Assembly: GCA_035296965.1 (NCBI GenBank)
Contig: DATGZX010000321.1
Location: 1-64,000, forward strand
DNA: 64,000 nucleotides
Reading direction: 5' to 3'
DNA from: DATGZX01 sp035296965
GTDB lineage: Bacteria; Planctomycetota; Planctomycetia; Gemmatales; Gemmataceae
Every line of letters begins with the position of its first letter. Position 1 is the stretch's first letter. The position numbers and the translations under genes were made by a program. Of this stretch, positions 9,144-16,591 are shown piece by piece. The notes beneath the pieces are model-generated. The model worked only from the letters and a program-made list of their open reading frames with translations, had not been told where the DNA came from and did not search any database.

Positions 9144-10115
9144 ATGAAGGCTATCCTCAGCGGTCTCGCGACGGCCACGATTCTCTGCGCATGCGTCGCA
9201 TCCCTTTTCCCGCAGCCCGCCTCCGGGCAGGAACCCCACTGGTGCTCCGACTACAATGCCGCCCGGAAGGAGGCCAGCGTAACCAATCGCCCGATCATCA
9301 TGGACTTTGGCACTGAACATTGCTTCTGGTGCAAGAAACTCGATGCCTCCACGTTCCGGGATCCAACAGTCCTCAAAATCATGTCCGACCGGTTCGTGGC
9401 GATTAAGATCGATGCTGAAAAGCATGCGCCGCTTGCGCAGGCGCTGGGCATCCAAAGCTACCCAACGCTTGTGTTTGCCGCACCGGACGGCAAGATCCTC
9501 GGCTCCCAGGAAGGCTTCGTGGACGCCGGCCGGCTCACCCAGAAGTTGCAGCAAGCGCTCTCTAGCGTTCGAACTCATCTGCAGTCCCAACCTTCAGCTG
9601 GCGATCCGGAAGTGGATGCCTCGGCAAGGAGCATTGCTGGCCAAAGTCAATCGACTGGAAGTCTGACCACGCCAACGGGCCCTGCAGCCACTTCGTCAGC
9701 GGAGAGGAGTCACCGGGCGCGCGCTCTGCTGGAGCAGGCGACGGAAGACTATCGTGGCCAACAATATGCGTGCTCCCTGGTACGCTGCCAGGCGATCGCC
9801 AGCGGCTATGCTGACCTGCCCGAGGCAGCGGAAGCCCGGCAGCTTGCAGACAGGATCAAGAACGATCCCGAACAGAAACGCCAGGCCTATAGCAACCTCC
9901 TCGAGTCCGTCGGGGAGATGTATTGGGAGCAGGCCGAGAAATGGATCCAGGAAGGCAAACCGCAACAGGCGATCCCCTACCTGGAATCTGTGCTCAAGGT
10001 TTGTTCCGGAACGCGACTTTCCCAAAACGCTCAGGATCATCTGACCCAAATCAGCAATCAAATAGCGCGTGACCCAAATCTCTTGAAGCCGATCTTTCGC
10101 GGCCAGTCACACTGA
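9144..10115 (+). CDS. Secreted thioredoxin domain protein with helical-repeat tail
   Basis: Starts at the ATG at 9144, with AGGAG seven bases upstream; the GTG at 9126 would overlap that site. The 323-residue protein has a signal peptide (about 1-28) and a thioredoxin-like domain (about 32-140) with redox pair Cys60 and Cys63 (HCFWCKKLD) and the cis-Pro segment SYPTLVF. Ser/Gly-rich residues 145-190 form a linker. The last 130 residues contain TPR-like helices with EQAEKWIQEGKPQQAIPYLE near the end. It probably reduces or isomerises disulfides outside the cytoplasm, with a protein-binding tail. Confidence 0.87.
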   Translation: MKAILSGLATATILCACVASLFPQPASGQEPHWCSDYNAARKEASVTNRPIIMDFGTEHCFWCKKLDASTFRDPTVLKIMSDRFVAIKIDAEKHAPLAQALGIQSYPTLVFAAPDGKILGSQEGFVDAGRLTQKLQQALSSVRTHLQSQPSAGDPEVDASARSIAGQSQSTGSLTTPTGPAATSSAERSHRARALLEQATEDYRGQQYACSLVRCQAIASGYADLPEAAEARQLADRIKNDPEQKRQAYSNLLESVGEMYWEQAEKWIQEGKPQQAIPYLESVLKVCSGTRLSQNAQDHLTQISNQIARDPNLLKPIFRGQSH

Positions 10116-10277
10116 AGCGTGATGCAGGCCGGCGGCAATCGACGTGGCTGAACTTGTTGATCTGGAAGTAGGTGAACAGCGCCTTTACTCTCAATGGGCA
10201 GGAACGCGAGCGCTGGCGGCGACTTGCGGGGTTGAAGTGCTTGCATCACTCGATGGGAAAGTCCTCGGGGAACACCA

Positions 10278-11375
10278 ATGAGCCAGGGGCTGAAGCACGA
10301 TGACCCAGCAAGCCCTGCTATCGGGCTGCCCGACCGGCGCTGGATCGATTTGACGCGCTCGTGGGCAGTTTTCCGCTGGCTGGTGGTCATTGCCACCACC
10401 TGGTTCTTGCTTAAGGAGCTGGCGCCACTTCTGCGTCCGCTGCTCATGGGCATTTTCCTGGCCTACATCGTCCTTCCAGTCCGCCTTTACGTCAAGGGTC
10501 AAGTACGGGGCGGGGCAGGGCACCTGGCCCTTCTCATTGGATTGGGCATCGTCGTCGCCGCCCTTGGCGTGAAAGCCTATGGCGACATAGTCGATCTGAG
10601 CCGCGAAGTGCCCCACTTACAGGAACGCGCGAGGGAATTTGCTGCCCAGGTCAGCCGTCACGCAGGCGAGCAGGCTCCCCGATGGTTGGGCACCATGTTC
10701 GGGACATCGGCAGCCGGGGAGCTGAGCACCGATCGGCTCCAGGAGGCATTGCGAAGCCTGGCCAACGTCACGGCCGGCGTTCTGGTCGAGGCCCTGGAAG
10801 TCATCTTCTTCTTGACGTTGATACTTTTCGAAGCCCGCCGTTTTCCGCAACGGATGCGAAATGCTTTTCCAGACGAACAAGCCGAGCAAATCCTCAGCAC
10901 GATCGCAAGCATTAACGAAGCAATTGCCAGCTATCTGAAAGTGAAGGTGAAGGCCAGCCTGGTCCTGGCCATCCCTGCGATGATTGTTTTGTGGGCATTC
11001 GGCATCAAATTCGTGGTCTTGTGGGGAGCCCTGACTTTTCTTGCCAACTTTGTTCCTTACCTGGGAAGCATTGTGGCTTGCTCGCTTCCCATCCTGTTCG
11101 GGTTCCTGGATCTGGATTTCGGCTGGCAGCCGCTCGCGGCTGCGGTGCTCCTGGTCTCCGTGCACACGCTGTCGGCTTACCTGATCGAGCCGGCCATGAC
11201 CGGCAAGGCTGTCAACCTCAGCCCTTTGGTCGTCCTCATCGCCCTCTCTTTTTGGGGCCTTTGCTGGGGACTCATAGGCATGGTCCTCGCCGTGCCGTTG
11301 ACAGCGATGCTCAAGATCATCCTGGAGAGTTGGCCGAGTACTCGACCTATCGCCCGGCTCATGGGAGAGGATTGA
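10278..11375 (+). CDS. AI-2E family (PerM/YdiK-type) membrane permease
   Basis: A 365-residue polytopic membrane protein of the AI-2E transporter family (PF01594). Hydrophobic segments occur at about 35-50, 54-70 and 85-105, with a further cluster from 175 to 345. The family hallmark appears as FLANFVPYLGSIV and, near the end, YLIEPAMTGKAVNLSPLVVLIALSFWGLCWGLIG. Members include TqsA (autoinducer-2 export) and PerM-like proteins, some of which act as ion or small-molecule exporters, so the family name should not be taken as proof of AI-2 transport. A polar loop (about 115-170) carries the family's soluble helical domain. It stands alone. Confidence 0.93.
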   Translation: MSQGLKHDDPASPAIGLPDRRWIDLTRSWAVFRWLVVIATTWFLLKELAPLLRPLLMGIFLAYIVLPVRLYVKGQVRGGAGHLALLIGLGIVVAALGVKAYGDIVDLSREVPHLQERAREFAAQVSRHAGEQAPRWLGTMFGTSAAGELSTDRLQEALRSLANVTAGVLVEALEVIFFLTLILFEARRFPQRMRNAFPDEQAEQILSTIASINEAIASYLKVKVKASLVLAIPAMIVLWAFGIKFVVLWGALTFLANFVPYLGSIVACSLPILFGFLDLDFGWQPLAAAVLLVSVHTLSAYLIEPAMTGKAVNLSPLVVLIALSFWGLCWGLIGMVLAVPLTAMLKIILESWPSTRPIARLMGED

Positions 11376-11514
11376 ACCTTTGGGTCGTTGAAATAGAACC
11401 TGACTCAGGAGGCTGCGTACAGGATGGCCGCGAGTCTGGCTCGCCTGGAAAAAGACAGCACATTCAACCAAGCGAGCTGCCATACTTCACGGCAGCGCCG
11501 CGACCGGCCGACCG

Positions 11515-11703
11515 TCAACCTTCCCCACCCAAGTCGATCCAGGCGGTCTCCCAGTTGGGCGCGGCACCTTCTGCGACATCGCCCACCAAGTGCTCTGCCG
11601 GCCGGGAATCGGTTTCCTGCGCATGGCCGGCCAGGTGTGACGAGCCAAGGAACCGAGCTGAAGAGGCATCGAATGGGCGTTTCTGTCCATCTTTGCGTGG
11701 CAT
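11515..11703 (-). CDS. Small hypothetical protein, 62 residues
   Basis: This small gene lies inside a longer minus-strand frame. I support it because the ATG at 11701-11703 is preceded by AAGGAGATG with five bases of spacing, the best ribosome binding site in this part of the window. The product is polar, has no signal peptide or membrane segment, and contains HLAGHAQETDSRPAEHL in its middle. Spaced histidines of this kind recall the start of HD-type nucleases such as Cas3, but the match is too short to claim homology and no cas gene is nearby. Function unknown. Confidence 0.45.
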   Translation of the reverse strand: MPRKDGQKRPFDASSARFLGSSHLAGHAQETDSRPAEHLVGDVAEGAAPNWETAWIDLGGEG

Positions 11704-12432
11704 GGATTCATCTCCTTTTGGAATGGAACAAAGCACAGGTGGAGCCGGTAGGGCGCGCGGGAACTCCGGGGATGCATGGATGGTCTCTGGCGGTTGTATC
11801 AAGACATAACCGCTCGCAGATAGCTCTAGTGTGGCGGTAGAGGCTGTGTGACCCCGGCCAGTTGCTGGCTGCGTCGGGGCAGCAGAGCGATCGGGCGGAA
11901 GGGGCGTGGACGAATCACGGGCGCGCTGCGAAAAGCAAGCCGGCGTTTGGGCTGGTAGCACGGAGGGATGGACTGGCAGTGTTTCATGCAGGACCTCACA
12001 AGAACAGGATTGCCGTCGCGGGACGGCTGACTTGCCAGGGAAAGAAATCGGCAAATTGCCATGCGGTTTCGCAAATGATCTCGGAGAAACGGTCGCAGAA
12101 GAGACAAATGCGGAACGGTCAGCCCAATTTCGTAGGGGTTGCCGCTTGGCAGACCTGGGGAAACGATCACCGGACTGCAAAGGGACGAAGGCTTTGTTGG
12201 TGCCGCGGAAGAAAGGGGCGTTACAAGGCGCGCTCTCGGCGCATCTTCGCCCCGCAGGACTGCTGCATCGGGCAGTCTCCACACGCGTGGGAAAAGCCGG
12301 CGCGCCAGGCAGAATCTCGTTGCACAGAGCAGTTATTCCAAAGCCCCGGGCACCCAGCAGGCATGGTCGGCGTGGTTCATGAAGGGGAGCTGGTCAAGAG
12401 GGGTTTTCAGAATGCTTCGAATCGCCATGAAG
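11704..12432. other. Region without supported gene
   Basis: About 730 bases between the 62-residue gene and the broken PIN toxin. Long overlapping frames exist on both strands (311 codons at 11862-12797 plus, 152 codons at 11826-12284 minus) but are rich in Arg, Ser, Pro and Cys, lack domains and ribosome binding sites, and one runs antisense through the antitoxin gene. It may be decayed coding DNA. Confidence 0.5.
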
Positions 12433-12522
12433 TCAAACGAGGCGGGACTGCTCACAAGCCGTCATGGCTAGGTGGTTGGCGAGCGAGGCGTACACTAACA
12501 AATTGGAGTCGATCGCTTTCAC
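12433..12522 (-). pseudogene. Truncated PIN-domain (VapC-like) toxin remnant
   Basis: Eight bases after the antitoxin stop, a GTG (12520-12522) preceded by TAGGAG opens a frame reading VKAIDSNLLVYASLANH and then stops with TGA at residue 30. The peptide reproduces the first strand of PIN-domain toxins, including the catalytic Asp of the AIDSNLLVYA motif and the spacing to a following His/Cys-rich helix. A whole VapC would need about 130 residues, and none of the following frames continues the fold recognisably, so the toxin is broken by truncation or frameshift while the antitoxin remains. Confidence 0.6.
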
Positions 12523-12530
12523 GCAAACTC

Positions 12531-12764
12531 CTACCAACCAAGTGCGTCCATGTCGATGTCGGCCAGGTCGACGTGGGTCGGACGGTTCATTGGCAGCTTT
12601 CGCTCAAGAGCGGATTGCATGGGTGTCTTAGGCAAAGGCTTTACCAAAATGCCTTCTTCGCAACGAATCAGTTCGACTTCGTGTTCCGGCCCGAACTCCT
12701 CGCCCCATTCCGCGGGGATGCGCAATCGCCGGCCAGACTCTATTCGCGTCACTACGCTCGACAT
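12531..12764 (-). CDS. AbrB/SpoVT-type antitoxin
   Basis: A 77-residue protein from the ATG at 12764 (GGGAGGG upstream). Residues 4-50 match the swapped-hairpin AbrB DNA-binding fold: VTRIESGRRLRIPAEWGEEFG, then EVELIRCEEGILVKPL. The acidic tail (DLADIDMDALGW) is the part that, in VapB-type antitoxins, wraps the PIN toxin. The gene overlaps the ribosome binding site of the PIN remnant downstream, which is typical toxin-antitoxin order. With the toxin broken it is probably an orphan DNA-binding protein. Confidence 0.8.
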   Translation of the reverse strand: MSSVVTRIESGRRLRIPAEWGEEFGPEHEVELIRCEEGILVKPLPKTPMQSALERKLPMNRPTHVDLADIDMDALGW

Positions 12765-13002
12765 CAGTGGTCCCTCCCTCGGGTTCCTCGCCATTGAAGC
12801 CATTGTAACCGACAAGCATCGGGCTGCCATGCCCCAACGGGCGGGCGCCTAAGAGCACCATAAACGCGGGTCACGCAGAGGGTAGGGTGTGGGTCGTTCT
12901 TTCGCGCGCCTATTCGACCTCCGAGACGCAAATACGCCCGATTCTGCGAGCCCCTAGAGCCATCCGCAACGATGACGACGCCTAGGCTTCCTCTCTGCCT
13001 GA

Positions 13003-13162
13003 TTTTGCTTGCGTTCTGTTTTCGGCCGGATACTATTGCAGGCGTTCCGCTCGGTTGTCACCTTATTGGGCCAAGTGTGGCAGTTGGGCGGAACTTTTTT
13101 TGCGTTGTACTCGGCTTTCGGTCGAGTAGTATTGCAGCCGTCCCCCTTGTGGCGAAGTGGGG
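13003..13162. repeat. Two imperfect direct repeats upstream of the DUF4145 gene
   Basis: Two units of about 68 bases (13003-13070 and 13095-13162) share TTGCGTT, TTTCGGYCG and the conserved TATTGCAGSCGT, with substitutions and a small gap. The rest of 12765-13278 shows no gene of its own; the short plus-strand frames there simply translate the repeats. Confidence 0.5.
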
Positions 13163-13278
13163 GACAAACTTTCCGGCGGGGACCATCTGCGCTTTGGTTG
13201 CCGGCCGGTTTTCTTTTTGCACGTCCGCTAAAATAAAAACCGTGTAACAAACGATTGCGACGCAAAGGAGCGCCCCAA

Positions 13279-14004
13279 ATGGCCACCCTGAATGACCACG
13301 GTAATATCATCGCCAACTGTCCCGGATGCGAGGGAGCAAAGAGTACGTTCGAGTATCGTCGCGATGCCGAGCAAGTCTGGGGCGTTGTTACTGTCACGAT
13401 GATTGAACCTCTGTGGTTTCTCCAGACGCAATATCGTCTGTTTAGGTGCGCCGGATGCGGTAGAGGCGCGCTAGCGACCATTGCAATGCAGCCGTTCAAT
13501 CCCGCCTCTGGTGGCGGCGGGCAGCTAATTTATCCCAGCCATATTGAGCAGCTTATATCTTTCTTTCCAGAGTCGATACAGCCGTTGAATCTGCCGGACG
13601 ATGTTCCGGACGGCATCCGAGCTGAATTCAGAGAAGCTGAAAAGTGTCTGGGTAATCAATGCTTCCGCGCGGCAACTGCACTCTTCAGGTCGGTGCTAGA
13701 TAAAACGATGCGAGCGAACGGTTACAAGACGTACAAAATCGACTTGTATAAGCAAATCGAGGCCGCGGCTGACGACGGGGTTCTTACTCAAGCCAGAAAG
13801 CTCCGCGCCCATGAGGATATCCGCGTGCTCGGTAACGACGTTCTCCACGACGAATGGCGTGAAATCAGCGAGGAAGACGTTGAACCAGCCCACCATTACG
13901 CGCAGCGCATCCTGGAAGACTTCTACGACGACCGACCCACCGTGCTCGCACAGTTGAGAAAAGCAGGTCGAATTCCTGACGAGGACAAGCCGAAGGCGCC
14001 TTGA
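13279..14004 (+). CDS. DUF4145 domain protein with zinc-ribbon-like N-terminus
   Basis: The ATG at 13279 has AAGGAG eight bases upstream. The 241-residue protein opens with two CxxC pairs (CPGC at about residues 14-17 and CAGC at about 57-60), which probably bind zinc. The C-terminal half is the DUF4145 helical domain, with ECLGNQCFRAA-type and RSVLDKTMR segments and the RKLRAHEDIRVLGNDVLHD region near residues 180-200. DUF4145 occurs alone and next to nuclease and restriction domains; its molecular role is unclear. No partner effector is visible here. Confidence 0.82.
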   Translation: MATLNDHGNIIANCPGCEGAKSTFEYRRDAEQVWGVVTVTMIEPLWFLQTQYRLFRCAGCGRGALATIAMQPFNPASGGGGQLIYPSHIEQLISFFPESIQPLNLPDDVPDGIRAEFREAEKCLGNQCFRAATALFRSVLDKTMRANGYKTYKIDLYKQIEAAADDGVLTQARKLRAHEDIRVLGNDVLHDEWREISEEDVEPAHHYAQRILEDFYDDRPTVLAQLRKAGRIPDEDKPKAP

Positions 14005-14154
14005 CGGCTTTTTTGAATCGCGGCGCCGATGAGTCCCAATGTGAACAAGCCAATAGCCAGCAGCCCCAGCTGTTCAATCGGGTCGAACACGAACATCGGT
14101 CTTCAAAGATGTTTTGCGTCGTAAGTCTTTTAGATTTGGCTACTTGATTTGAAG

Positions 14155-14225
14155 CTACCCGGCCAGGATTCGAACCTGGACAAAGAGAGCCAAAATCTCT
14201 TGTGCTACCGTTACACTACCGGGTA
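14155..14225 (-). tRNA. trnQ: tRNA-Gln (anticodon UUG)
   Basis: Reads on the minus strand as a complete cloverleaf: 7-bp acceptor stem TACCCGG/CCGGGTA, D-arm GTGT..GCAC, anticodon stem AGAGA/TCTCT with loop TTTTGGC (anticodon TTG), and T-arm CCAGG-TTCGAAT-CCTGG. The discriminator base is G, as expected for glutamine. The CCA end is not encoded. Confidence 0.97.
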
Positions 14226-14420
14226 AGTGGGTCGAGCTTATCGATCGCTTCCGCCCAGTGATTCCAGCATGGCAAGGCCTCCCGGAAGACACCAAACATA
14301 ATGCTCGGTTGCCCCTGGTTCTTCAAGGGCAAAGCAGCGCCGGTGAGCTTGCGGCGCAAGGTCCTGAAGGTTCGGGCTGACTCATGCGATCCGGTTCATT
14401 AGGCGAAGGGGCAGGTCATT

Positions 14421-14537
14421 ATCTCCCCTCACCCCCGACCCCTCTCCCCGGAGTACCGGGGCGAGGGGAGATCACTTGCTGCCGCCCATCTTTTAGTACC
14501 GGGGCGAGGGGAGATCAATTGCAGCCGCCGGTCTTTG
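14421..14537. repeat. REP-like G/C palindrome with a tandem partial copy
   Basis: The palindrome around CTCCCCGGAGTACCGGGG (14421-14474) belongs to the same family as the elements at 52222-52380. Its right half plus a flanking GATCAxTTGCxGCCGCC segment is repeated once, giving two tandem units of about 43 bases (about 14452-14494 and 14495-14537). It lies upstream of the Pro/Tyr-rich protein gene, in otherwise gene-free DNA after the tRNA. Confidence 0.7.
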
Positions 14538-14735
14538 CGAAACCGGCATCTTCCGCATATTCTCACAGGCTCGCGGAGGGTATGACTTCCTTGCGGACAT
14601 TTCCAGGCATCGACTCTCATCATTGTGCGGCCGCGCCACATCGAGAAATACTCTTGTTTGCCAATGCCGATAAAGGTAATGGCGGGAGCCTGGCTGCGCC
14701 GCAGACACCCCGCATAGTCGCCCAAGGAGGCTACC

Positions 14736-15242
14736 ATGCTTCGCAAACTACTTCTGGCCGCGATGATGATGTTGTTGCTGCCGTTGGCTTCGGCCCAAGC
14801 GGGCGTCCGTTTCGGGATCGGGATTGGCATCCCCATCGGCGGAGGGTGGTACGGTCCCGGCTACGGGCCGTATTATGGACCCTACTATCCACCGTACCCG
14901 TATTACGGATACTACCCACCGTACTACCCGCCTTATCGCGTAGTTTACGCGGCGCCGCCGGCTTACCCGCCGCCGCCTTATCCGGCTCAAGCGAATGGAC
15001 AACCCGCTCCGACCGCCCCTCCTGGTTACGCGCCCCAGGGCTACGCACCTCCGGGCTACGCGCCTCAAGGCTACGCACCTCAGGGCTACGCACCTCAGGG
15101 CTATGCCCCTGCCTCGGCGGGATATTCGGCACCTGCACAGACGAATCTGCCGTCTGCTCCCACGCCGGTGTATTATGGACAGCCCGTTTCGTTACAGCAG
15201 CCGCCTCCTCCACCTGTAGTCAATACGGTGCCGCGGAACTGA
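14736..15242 (+). CDS. Secreted Pro/Tyr/Gly-rich repeat protein
   Basis: A 168-residue protein with a clear signal peptide (MLRKLLLAAMMMLLLPLASAQA). The mature chain is low complexity: a Gly-rich stretch (GIGIGIPIGGG), a Tyr-Pro-Gly block at residues 40-70, then six tandem GYAPQ/GYAPP pentapeptides at about 93-125, and a Pro-rich end. AAGGAGG lies eight bases before the ATG. Such proteins are probably disordered or cell-wall associated; no enzyme domain is present. The DNA repeats behind the pentapeptides are coding, not CRISPR. Confidence 0.85.
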   Translation: MLRKLLLAAMMMLLLPLASAQAGVRFGIGIGIPIGGGWYGPGYGPYYGPYYPPYPYYGYYPPYYPPYRVVYAAPPAYPPPPYPAQANGQPAPTAPPGYAPQGYAPPGYAPQGYAPQGYAPQGYAPASAGYSAPAQTNLPSAPTPVYYGQPVSLQQPPPPPVVNTVPRN

Positions 15243-15280
15243 TTTCCTCCAATCTTCGGCCGACGGAACAAACTTTGAAG

Positions 15281-15445
15281 GGAGAGTAAGATTTAGGAGG
15301 AAGATTACGAGTACGAAGAGGATGAAGAGCACGATCTAGATAAAGAGTAGGATGTCATGCCTGCCGCCTCCTGAGTCCTGCTCTTTCTCGTACTCTTGCT
15401 CTTAATCTTCTTCCAAATCTTACTCATCATCTTAAATCTTCCTCT
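15281..15445. repeat. Long purine/pyrimidine imperfect hairpin
   Basis: The left arm is almost all purine (AGTAAGATTTAGGAGGAAG, GAGTACGAAGAGGATGAAG), and the right arm is its approximate complement (CTTTCTCGTACTCTTGCTC, CAAATCTTACTCATC). Together they fold into an imperfect stem of roughly 50 bp around a central loop near 15360-15375. Both arms are built from GARTAMGAG-like units. It lies downstream of the Pro/Tyr-rich gene (+) and of rex (-). Confidence 0.65.
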
Positions 15446-15515
15446 CATGCCTGGGTCGACGGTCAAGCCGTCGGTCGAGAATTGACAGAGCACCGGTTTC
15501 CATTTCCGAAGCTAC

Positions 15516-15565
15516 GGGACGCCTCTCCGTCAAGGGGTCGAGTGGACCCCTCGGGGCGGCGTCCC
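15516..15565 (-). terminator. Hairpin downstream of rex
   Basis: Outer stem GGGACGCC/GGCGTCCC encloses an inner stem GGGGTC/GACCCC, located 25 bases after the rex stop codon. No T-run follows on the minus strand, so termination would depend on the hairpin strength or on Rho. Confidence 0.5.
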
Positions 15566-15589
15566 TAAGGGAATGCAGGACGAGGCGCA

Positions 15590-16297
15590 TCAATCCCCGC
15601 CGCCCAATTGCACCAGAAAGGCAAGCTGCTCGAGTTGGACGGTCAGGTCCACCGAAACCAGGCTGACGCCTGCGGGCAAGCGGAGGATCACCGGTGCGAA
15701 GTTCAACACACCACGCACGCCCGCTGCAACCAGGGAATCAGCCACGGCCTGGGCTGCCTCCGCAGGCACCGCGAGCACACCCAGCTCGGCCCTGGTGGCT
15801 GCGATCACTGCCTGCATTTCTTCGAGGGAATGAATGGTGAGCCCGTCCACGCGCTGGCCGACTTTGCCGGGGTCGGTGTCGAAGAGAGCGACAATTCGAA
15901 ATCCCCGCTGGGTGAAGCCGCGATAGCGGAGCAGGGCACGAGCCAGATTCCCAACACCCACCAGCGCCACGGACCATTCGCGATCGATCCCAAGCGCCCG
16001 GCGAATGGCTGCGATCAGTTCCTGCGTGGGGTAGCCGATGCCGGGTTGCCCCAGGCTACCAAGGGCGGCAAGATCCTTGCGCACCTGCGCGTCGGTCACG
16101 CCTAATGCGCTGCCCATGTGGCCGCTTGAAACAGTTTGTGCCCCCTCGCGAAGAAGCGCCTCCAGGCGCCTTAGATACAGGCTCAGCCTGCCGACGCTGG
16201 CCCGAGAAAGACGCAGCTCGTTGCCATTGGGATCGCCGGACGAGTCGCCTTTGATCATGCTCCTGCGCGATCGCTCTCCGCTTGTTCCAGACGGCAT
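15590..16297 (-). CDS. rex: Redox-sensing transcriptional repressor Rex
   Basis: About 235 residues. The N-terminal winged helix (about 28-100) contains LSRASVGRLSLYLRRLEAL and VTDAQVRKDLAALG, with GIGY following, as in Rex. A Rossmann NAD(H)-binding domain follows, with VALVGVGNLARALLRY and the FDTDPGKVGQRVDGL loop. Rex represses fermentative and respiratory genes when NADH/NAD+ is low and releases DNA on binding NADH. The start is uncertain: the ATG at 16297 has AAGGAG 15 bases away, whereas the ATG at 16258 has AGGAG almost touching it. A palindrome lies about 45 bases upstream (16341-16360). Confidence 0.9.
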   Translation of the reverse strand: MPSGTSGERSRRSMIKGDSSGDPNGNELRLSRASVGRLSLYLRRLEALLREGAQTVSSGHMGSALGVTDAQVRKDLAALGSLGQPGIGYPTQELIAAIRRALGIDREWSVALVGVGNLARALLRYRGFTQRGFRIVALFDTDPGKVGQRVDGLTIHSLEEMQAVIAATRAELGVLAVPAEAAQAVADSLVAAGVRGVLNFAPVILRLPAGVSLVSVDLTVQLEQLAFLVQLGGGD

Positions 16298-16340
16298 CAA
16301 CCTGTTGGCCTGCTCCTTTTTGGTTCTGTACATAGGAGCC

Positions 16341-16360
16341 ATAGGTCTCATGAGACATAT
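16341..16360. promoter_or_regulatory. 20-bp palindrome upstream of rex, possible operator
   Basis: ATAGGTCTCATGAGACATAT is a palindrome with one mismatched pair and a perfect 12-bp core GTCTCATGAGAC, 44-63 bases upstream of the rex start. It does not resemble the classical Rex box (TTGTGAA-N4-TTCACAA), so autoregulation by Rex is only one possibility. It may overlap a copy of the dispersed CATAGG repeat. Confidence 0.45.
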
Positions 16361-16367
16361 ATACTGA

Positions 16368-16490
16368 GCGCGGTCAAGAATGAGACATCGCCCCGTAGCC
16401 GCATTCGCCAGAATGCGGGCTATCTCACGCAGTTTCCCCCGCATTCTGGCGAATGCGGCTACGGCCTATTGGGATCATTCTTGACCGCGC
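16368..16490. repeat. 123-bp nested inverted-repeat element (MITE-like)
   Basis: Outer arms GCGCGGTCAAGAATGA (16368-16383) and TCATTCTTGACCGCGC (16475-16490) are perfect over 16 bases. Inside them, a 27-base arm (16393-16419, containing CCGCATTCGCCAGAATGCGG) is perfectly repeated in reverse at 16438-16464. Each inner arm is itself palindromic. There is no coding frame and no evident target-site duplication. The structure fits a miniature non-autonomous element or a REP pair, located between the FGE-like gene and rex. Confidence 0.75.
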
Positions 16491-16591
16491 GCCGTATAGC
16501 TCCCATGAAGGCCTTCCTCCTTCTGTACATGGGGAGAGCGAAGAGGTCAAGTTCGGGGGCGAAACGCGCTGTCCTTTCGCGCAGCTGACTG

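Noticed and set aside
10617..11483. 288-codon minus-strand frame
   Set aside because: Antisense to the AI-2E permease gene; composition is unlike a real protein (very Gln/Arg rich).
11515..11703. Cas3-like HD domain
   Set aside because: The histidine pattern covers fewer than 25 residues, the order of ligands is not conserved, and there are no cas genes or repeats in the window.
11862..12797. 311-codon plus-strand frame
   Set aside because: Runs antisense through the AbrB antitoxin and toxin remnant, no domain, no ribosome binding site, biased composition.
15010..15110. Short tandem DNA repeats resembling a CRISPR array
   Set aside because: They are in-frame GYAPQ/GYAPP codons of the secreted protein at 14736-15242, without spacers.
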